From the NCBI GenBank assembly GCA_004347865.1, contig QNUZ01000140.1:1-6497 (forward strand): a stretch of 6,497 nt of DNA, written 5' to 3'. The position numbers and the translations under genes are program-made. The notes beneath the pieces are model-generated. The model ran no database searches. It was not told the origin of the DNA and was given only the letters and a program-made list of their open reading frames with translations. Below are positions 5,488 through 6,497 of the stretch, piece after piece. Position 1 is the stretch's first letter; each line of letters begins with the position of its first letter. This stretch comes from Archaeoglobi archaeon. Its GTDB lineage: Archaea; Halobacteriota; Archaeoglobi; Archaeoglobales; Archaeoglobaceae.

Positions 5488-6497
5488 ATGGATCCGAAAA
5501 AAGTCGTGGAAAGTTACGAAGACGTAACCATAGGAATTTTCGGTTCGCATTCTGCAAAGGAAATAGGTGTTTCCGCAAAGGCATGGGGATTCAAAACCGC
5601 AATTGTCGTGCAAAAGGGCAGGGATAAGCTCTACACTAAGTTCAACAGGCACCTTTACGATCACATCATCGCCCTTGATTCCTTCAAGGACATGCTGAAC
5701 GATGAGGTTCAGGAAAGGCTGATCGAGCTAAACACGATTCTCATCCCGAACAGAAGCTTTGCCGTCTACGTCGGCTACGATGGAATTGAAAAAAGGCTTA
5801 GGGTGCCAATATACGGAAACAGATTTCTGCTCAGAGCCGAGGAAAGGAACGAGGCAAAAAATCAGTACTATCTGCTAGACAGGGCTGGAATCAGGTTCCC
5901 AAGGGAGTTCAAAACCCCGGAAGAGATCGACAGGCTCGTGATCGTCAAAGTCCAACAGGCAAAGAATCCGCTGGAAAGAGCCTTTTTCTATGCAGTTTCG
6001 CCCGAGGACTACTACAGGCAGGCGGAAGAACTTCTTAAGGCGGGAGTGATCAGCGAGGACGGACTGAAGAGGGCCAGGATAGAGGAGTATGTTCTCGGAG
6101 CCAGGTTCAACGCCAACTTCCACAGCTATGCGCTGAAGGACATCTTCGGCAATTTCGACTTTGTCGGCTTCAGCGACCGCAGGCAGGTGAATCTCCAGGG
6201 CTTTCTGAACCTGCCCGCAAGGGAGCAGCTAAAGATCAACGTTCCCGTGAAAAACGAAGAAATCGGACACTTTGGAGTAACTATGAGGGAAAGCAAGCAG
6301 GAAGTCGTTTACGAGTACGCAGAGAAGCTCATTGAAACCTGCTCGAAAGAGTTCCCGCCAGGAATCATAGGGCTCTTCGGTCTCCAGGGGGCCGTGGCGT
6401 ATTCGCCCAAAGATGAGCTGGAGTTCGTGGTCTTCGATGTCTCCTTCAGGGTTCCCGGAGACCCAGCAATCGGGCCAACCTCGCCTGAGATGAGGAA
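5488..6497 (+). CDS. purP: PurP-like ATP-grasp ligase (FAICAR synthetase family), 3' truncated by window
   Basis: PurP makes FAICAR from AICAR, formate and ATP, the step before IMP in archaeal purine synthesis. The frame is open from the ATG at 5488 to the window edge (336 codons). Family members run about 360 residues, so little is missing. Recognisable blocks are GSHSA (19-23) with the AICAR-contact His (H21), QKGRD (42-46), PNRSF (87-91) with S90, VPIYGNR (106-112), IEEYV and a C-terminal FDVSFRVPG. Compared with the M. jannaschii enzyme as I recall it, PHGSF is PNRSF here, the glycine-rich GARGGRGYF loop is QAKNPLERAFF (157-167), and the metal-site Glu of VFEMS is Asp. It may therefore be a distinct PurP subfamily or paralogue. 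An in-frame stop at 5476-5478 makes ATG 5488 the first start. No Shine-Dalgarno is seen, so it is probably cotranscribed with the preceding hydrolase. Confidence 0.87.
   Translation, partial: MDPKKVVESYEDVTIGIFGSHSAKEIGVSAKAWGFKTAIVVQKGRDKLYTKFNRHLYDHIIALDSFKDMLNDEVQERLIELNTILIPNRSFAVYVGYDGIEKRLRVPIYGNRFLLRAEERNEAKNQYYLLDRAGIRFPREFKTPEEIDRLVIVKVQQAKNPLERAFFYAVSPEDYYRQAEELLKAGVISEDGLKRARIEEYVLGARFNANFHSYALKDIFGNFDFVGFSDRRQVNLQGFLNLPAREQLKINVPVKNEEIGHFGVTMRESKQEVVYEYAEKLIETCSKEFPPGIIGLFGLQGAVAYSPKDELEFVVFDVSFRVPGDPAIGPTSPEMR

Noticed and set aside
1..6497. Defence island, toxin-antitoxin, CRISPR or mobile element
   Set aside because: The genes are housekeeping or conserved archaeal families, there is no repeat array or transposase, and codon style is uniform. 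The ADP-ribosylglycohydrolase alone, without a transferase partner, is not evidence of a toxin system.

Overview
The window looks like chromosomal DNA of a euryarchaeon, most likely a thermophile of the Archaeoglobi. The evidence is archaeal-type gene content (a regulatory-chain PyrI, the archaeal D-aminoacyl-tRNA deacylase DtdA, the archaeal purine enzyme PurP), TATA/BRE-like promoters, heavy use of AGG/AGA and ATA codons, and proteins rich in Glu, Lys and Arg. The lineage is an inference from gene content and style. No RNA gene, insertion sequence, CRISPR array or long repeat was seen, and genes are packed with gaps of 1 to 110 bases.

Left block, minus strand (111-1582): a PPP-family serine/threonine-type protein phosphatase (806-1582), a 60-residue double-CPxC zinc-ribbon protein (568-750) and a single-domain EamA/DMT membrane protein (111-524). 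The first 110 bases hold no supported gene, only oligo-T runs that could end the EamA transcript.

Centre block, plus strand (1635-3812): pyrB, pyrI and dtdA, tightly spaced. PyrB and PyrI form the catalytic and regulatory chains of aspartate carbamoyltransferase, the first committed step of pyrimidine synthesis. pyrI overlaps pyrB by four bases and has a near-perfect Shine-Dalgarno sequence. dtdA starts one base after the pyrI stop and has no visible Shine-Dalgarno. It encodes a proofreading enzyme that removes D-amino acids from mischarged tRNA.

Right block: an AIM24/TIGR00266-family protein on the minus strand (3809-4477), whose stop codon overlaps that of dtdA. Diverging from it is an ADP-ribosylglycohydrolase-family enzyme (4551-5468), followed after 19 bases by a purP-like ATP-grasp gene (5488 to beyond the window). 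Purine (purP) and pyrimidine (pyrBI) synthesis genes therefore sit within about 3 kb of each other.

The main observations are these. Nearly every promoter-proximal gene has a TATA-like element centred 24-30 bases from its start codon, which implies leaderless mRNAs. One quasi-symmetric TATA element lies equidistant from two divergent genes. The PurP-like protein has a changed glycine-rich ATP-grasp loop. An ADP-ribosylglycohydrolase is paired with purP. I found no clear defence or mobile system.
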